Shown here piece by piece: positions 5,498-7,912 of a stretch of DNA of 7,912 bases. The stretch is taken from assembly GCA_007120575.1 (NCBI GenBank), contig SKNJ01000233.1, positions 1 to 7,912 of the forward strand, written 5' to 3'. This stretch comes from Thioalkalivibrio sp. (lineage in GTDB: Bacteria; Pseudomonadota; Gammaproteobacteria; Ectothiorhodospirales; Ectothiorhodospiraceae). The notes under the pieces were generated by a model. That model ran no database searches and was not told where the DNA came from. It was given only the letters and a program-made list of their open reading frames with translations. The position numbers and the translations under genes are program-made. Each line of letters begins with the position of its first letter. The stretch's first letter is position 1.

Positions 5498-7452
5498 GCG
5501 CGCGCCGCAGCCTGGCGGTCCGGTTGGCCCTGGTCACGCTGCTGACCACCGGCACCATCTTCTTCGTGTCCTCGGGCACCCTGTACTACATGGTTCGCGA
5601 CATCATGCTCGAGCATGCCGAGGAGCAGGCGCGCGAGCTGACCCACGCGACCGCCAATCGGATCCGCGCTTCACTGAACGAGGTGTCCGGCACCGCCCAG
5701 GGCCTGGCCAGCGCCCTGAGCGCCGGCCATATCGAACCGGGTGACCTGTTCCCGATCCTGGATGACATCACCCGCGAGTCGGACGCGGTCCAGGGCACGG
5801 CGGTGACCTACGAGCCCTTTGCCGCCTACCCGGAACAGCGGTATTTTGGACCGTTCACCTACGAAACCCCCGATGGTCTGGCGCGCATGCTGCTGGGCGG
5901 CGACGATTTCGACTACTTTACCCGCGACTGGTACCAGATCCCGGCGCTGACCGAGTCCGGCTTCTGGACCGAGCCGTTCCCCTCGGCGGCCAACCCCGAC
6001 CGCCTGATCACCACCTTTTCGCAACCGTTCTACTCCCCGCACAACGATAGACGCCTGCGCGGCATCGTGACCATGGACATCGAGCTCCCGGCGCTGACCG
6101 ACCGGGTCGACGCGGTGAAGATCTTCGACAGCGGCTTCGCGTTCCTGGTCAGTTCGCGGACCCGCTTCATCACCTACCCGCGCCGCGACTGGATCATGCG
6201 CGAGAGCCTGTTCAGCCTCGCCGAAACGCTCGGCGAGCCGGAGCTCCGAGTCCTCGGCCGCCAGCTGCAACGCAACGACGAAGGATTCACCCGCGTCCCG
6301 TCCATACTGCTCGACGAACCGGCACGGCTTTATCACGCACGTCTGCCAGAGTCGGACTGGGCAGTGGGTGTCATCATTCCCGAGCAGGAGCTCTACGGCG
6401 ATATCCTGCGGGTGATGCACTGGGTTCTGATCATCGGCGTGATCGGCTTTCTGATCCTGCTGGCCACCATCATCGGCATCGCGCGTGGCATCACCCGTCC
6501 GCTGAAGGGCCTGGTGACCTCCGCCGGCGAGATCGCGCGCGGCAATCTGGACCGCCCGATGCCGCCGATCGAGACCGGCGACGAGGTCGGCGACCTGGCC
6601 CGTTCGTTCGACGAAATGCGTCTGTCGCTAAAGGACTACATCAACGACCTGACCGCCACCACTGCGGCCAAGGAACGCATGGAGAGCGAGCTGAAGATCG
6701 CCCGCAACATCCAGATGAGTTTCCTGCCAAAGCGCCTGGATCTCTCCGATCTGGACGTAGGGATCGATCTCGCCGCGCGGCTGATCCCGGCCAAGGAGGT
6801 CGGTGGTGATCTCTACGACTTTTTCCCGCTGCGCGAACACAACTCGCTGTTCTTCGCGGTCGGCGATGTCTCCGACAAGGGCGTCCCGGCGGCCCTGTTC
6901 ATGGCGGTGACCAAGACCCTGGTCAAGGGCATTGCCGAACAGGACGCGCACGACCCCGGGCAGATCCTGACCCGGGTCAACAACGAACTGTGCCTGAACA
7001 ACGAAAACGGCATGTTCGTCACCTACCTGTGCGGCCTGCTGGACCTGGGGACTGGCGAGGTGCACTTCGCCAACGCGGGACACAACCCGCCGCTGCTGCG
7101 GCGCGCCGACGGCGGGCACGACTGGCTGAAGCTCCCGCCGGGCCTGGTGCTGGGCGCCATGGAGGATATGCACTATCCGACCCACAGCGTCACCCTCGCC
7201 CCTGGAGACAGCCTGCTGCTGTACACCGACGGCGTCACCGAGGCCGCGGACGCGGAACAAACCCTGTACGGCGAGGAACGGCTGTTCGACCTCTACACCG
7301 CCATCGCCACGCGCAGCGCGAAGGACCAGGTGGAAGCGGTAATGCAATCGGTCGAGGAATTTGCCGGCGGCGCGACTCAGGCCGACGACATCACCGTACT
7401 GGCGCTGCGCTATTGCCCGCCGGACGGTACCGAGCCCCGGAAGGACCGCTGA
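5494..7452 (+). CDS. dCache-HAMP-PP2C (SpoIIE/RsbU-type) membrane serine/threonine phosphatase
   Basis: The protein has 652 residues. It has a membrane helix at about 8-34, a periplasmic dCache_1-type domain at about 40-300 (YFTRDWYQIP 141-150, FWTEPFP, GIVTMDIEL 190-198), and a second helix at about 308-329. A HAMP domain follows at 331-384 (ITRPLKGLV, then EVGDLARSFDEM). The linker helix carries LKIARNIQMSFLP (400-412), the switch segment common to RsbU-type phosphatases. The PP2C domain (about 420-640) keeps the acidic metal-binding motifs: GGDLYDFF (437-444), GDVSDKGVPAALFM (457-470), YTDGVTEA (577-584) and QADDIT (629-634), plus NAGHNPP (527-533). It therefore looks catalytically intact. 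Such enzymes dephosphorylate STAS-domain anti-sigma antagonists in partner-switching systems; no STAS or anti-sigma gene is in the window. The ATG 5494 overlaps the upstream TGA (ATGA), with GGGAG 8 bases before it. This indicates translational coupling with the binding protein, which may present ligand to the dCache domain (inference). Confidence 0.93.
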   Translation: MSARRSLAVRLALVTLLTTGTIFFVSSGTLYYMVRDIMLEHAEEQARELTHATANRIRASLNEVSGTAQGLASALSAGHIEPGDLFPILDDITRESDAVQGTAVTYEPFAAYPEQRYFGPFTYETPDGLARMLLGGDDFDYFTRDWYQIPALTESGFWTEPFPSAANPDRLITTFSQPFYSPHNDRRLRGIVTMDIELPALTDRVDAVKIFDSGFAFLVSSRTRFITYPRRDWIMRESLFSLAETLGEPELRVLGRQLQRNDEGFTRVPSILLDEPARLYHARLPESDWAVGVIIPEQELYGDILRVMHWVLIIGVIGFLILLATIIGIARGITRPLKGLVTSAGEIARGNLDRPMPPIETGDEVGDLARSFDEMRLSLKDYINDLTATTAAKERMESELKIARNIQMSFLPKRLDLSDLDVGIDLAARLIPAKEVGGDLYDFFPLREHNSLFFAVGDVSDKGVPAALFMAVTKTLVKGIAEQDAHDPGQILTRVNNELCLNNENGMFVTYLCGLLDLGTGEVHFANAGHNPPLLRRADGGHDWLKLPPGLVLGAMEDMHYPTHSVTLAPGDSLLLYTDGVTEAADAEQTLYGEERLFDLYTAIATRSAKDQVEAVMQSVEEFAGGATQADDITVLALRYCPPDGTEPRKDR

Positions 7453-7474
7453 TTTCCGGCCACCACTGCGGGGT

Positions 7475-7912
7475 TCACCGGATCATCGCGTCCAGCGGGT
7501 TGTCGCTGGGCAAGGGCTGCATGCGGCCCTCGCGCATCTCCTGCGCCACGCCCTGCAGGCTGTGACGCCGACTGGTCACCCCGTCGAGCGACAGGAACAG
7601 GAAGCGGCGAGTCGCCTCGCCGCGCCATACCAGCGCCATGCGCCGGGTGGTGCCGCTGCCCTTGTCCACCACCTCGAACCAGTCGCCAATGCGTATCCGG
7701 CTGGCCTCGAACACGTAGACGTCGTCGAGATCGGTCAGCAGATCCGGATCGTCGTCCTCGTAGCGCACCGAACGTCGCGCGCGGATGCGCTCCTGCGGGT
7801 CGAACAATGGCTCGTCCGACCCGGGCCGGATGCGCCGCAGATGGGCCTGGCCCAGATGCTGGACCACCGCCTTGACCCGCTCCGCCGGAATCCCGGCCGC
7901 ACGCGCGGTGGC
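7475..7912 (-). CDS. DUF1631-like protein, C-terminal part (cut by window edge)
   Basis: About 145 residues are visible; the frame is open to the window edge, so the true start lies outside. A valine codon (GTG) at 7867 could be misread as a start, but the frame continues upstream as ATARAAGIPAERVKA. The last 80 or so residues contain RIRIGDWFEV, TTRRMALVWRGEATRRFLFL, SLDGV, SLQGVAQEMREGRMQPL and a terminal PLDAMIR. This pattern (G-x-W-x-E, R-x-x-L-x-W, F-L-F-x-x-x-x-G, L-x-x-G-x, P-L-D) resembles the C-terminal region of DUF1631 proteins, large proteobacterial cytoplasmic proteins of unclear function. The upstream linker is acidic (YEDDDPDLLTDLDD). It converges on the phosphatase gene with a 22-base gap. 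Assignment is by motif resemblance on a fragment only. Confidence 0.6.
   Translation of the reverse strand, partial: ATARAAGIPAERVKAVVQHLGQAHLRRIRPGSDEPLFDPQERIRARRSVRYEDDDPDLLTDLDDVYVFEASRIRIGDWFEVVDKGSGTTRRMALVWRGEATRRFLFLSLDGVTSRRHSLQGVAQEMREGRMQPLPSDNPLDAMIR

Noticed and set aside
7437..7459. CCGGAA / TTCCGG inverted repeat across the phosphatase stop codon.
   Set aside because: The stem is only six base pairs, the loop is 11 bases and there is no T-tract; too weak to call a terminator.

Overview
The window comes from a GC-rich proteobacterium. The protein families (CysZ-type membrane protein, DUF3185, DUF1631, a sigma-28-type chemoreceptor promoter) and the acidic proteins fit a gammaproteobacterium of the Ectothiorhodospiraceae / Thioalkalivibrio kind. 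That placement is inference from composition and family resemblance, not a database match. No mobile element, CRISPR array, rRNA or tRNA gene is visible; the gene layout looks chromosomal.

Layout: (1) Positions 1-317, minus strand, hold the N-terminus of a membrane chemoreceptor-like protein. It is preceded by a good match to a sigma-28 (FliA) promoter at 386-412. (2) Positions 594-2108, plus strand, carry three housekeeping-type genes: glyoxalase I (gloA), a 69-residue DUF3185 membrane protein, and a CysZ/EI24 membrane protein whose annotated start is doubtful. (3) Converging on these, with a 3-base gap, is a 757-residue minus-strand gene (2112-4385). It encodes an unusual fusion: signal peptide, family-3 solute-binding domain, seven-helix TRIC/UPF0126 channel domain, and a roughly 230-residue C-terminal cytoplasmic domain I do not recognise. 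(4) Divergent from it across 113 bases is a tightly coupled pair (4499-7452): an NMT1/THI5-type periplasmic solute-binding protein overlapping by ATGA with a dCache-HAMP-PP2C (SpoIIE/RsbU-type) membrane phosphatase. (5) Positions 7475-7912, minus strand, hold the C-terminal end of a DUF1631-like protein.

The most interesting part is the divergent block 2112-7452. Two unrelated periplasmic solute-binding folds face each other across one short control region, and no ABC permease or ATPase is present. One is fused to an ion-channel domain and the other is translationally coupled to a signalling phosphatase. My reading (inference) is that both binding domains act as ligand sensors and not as transport components: one may gate an ion channel, the other may inform a partner-switching phosphatase. 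The divergent region contains an 11-base direct repeat 26 bases apart and a GC-rich dyad that could be a shared operator or leader hairpin.
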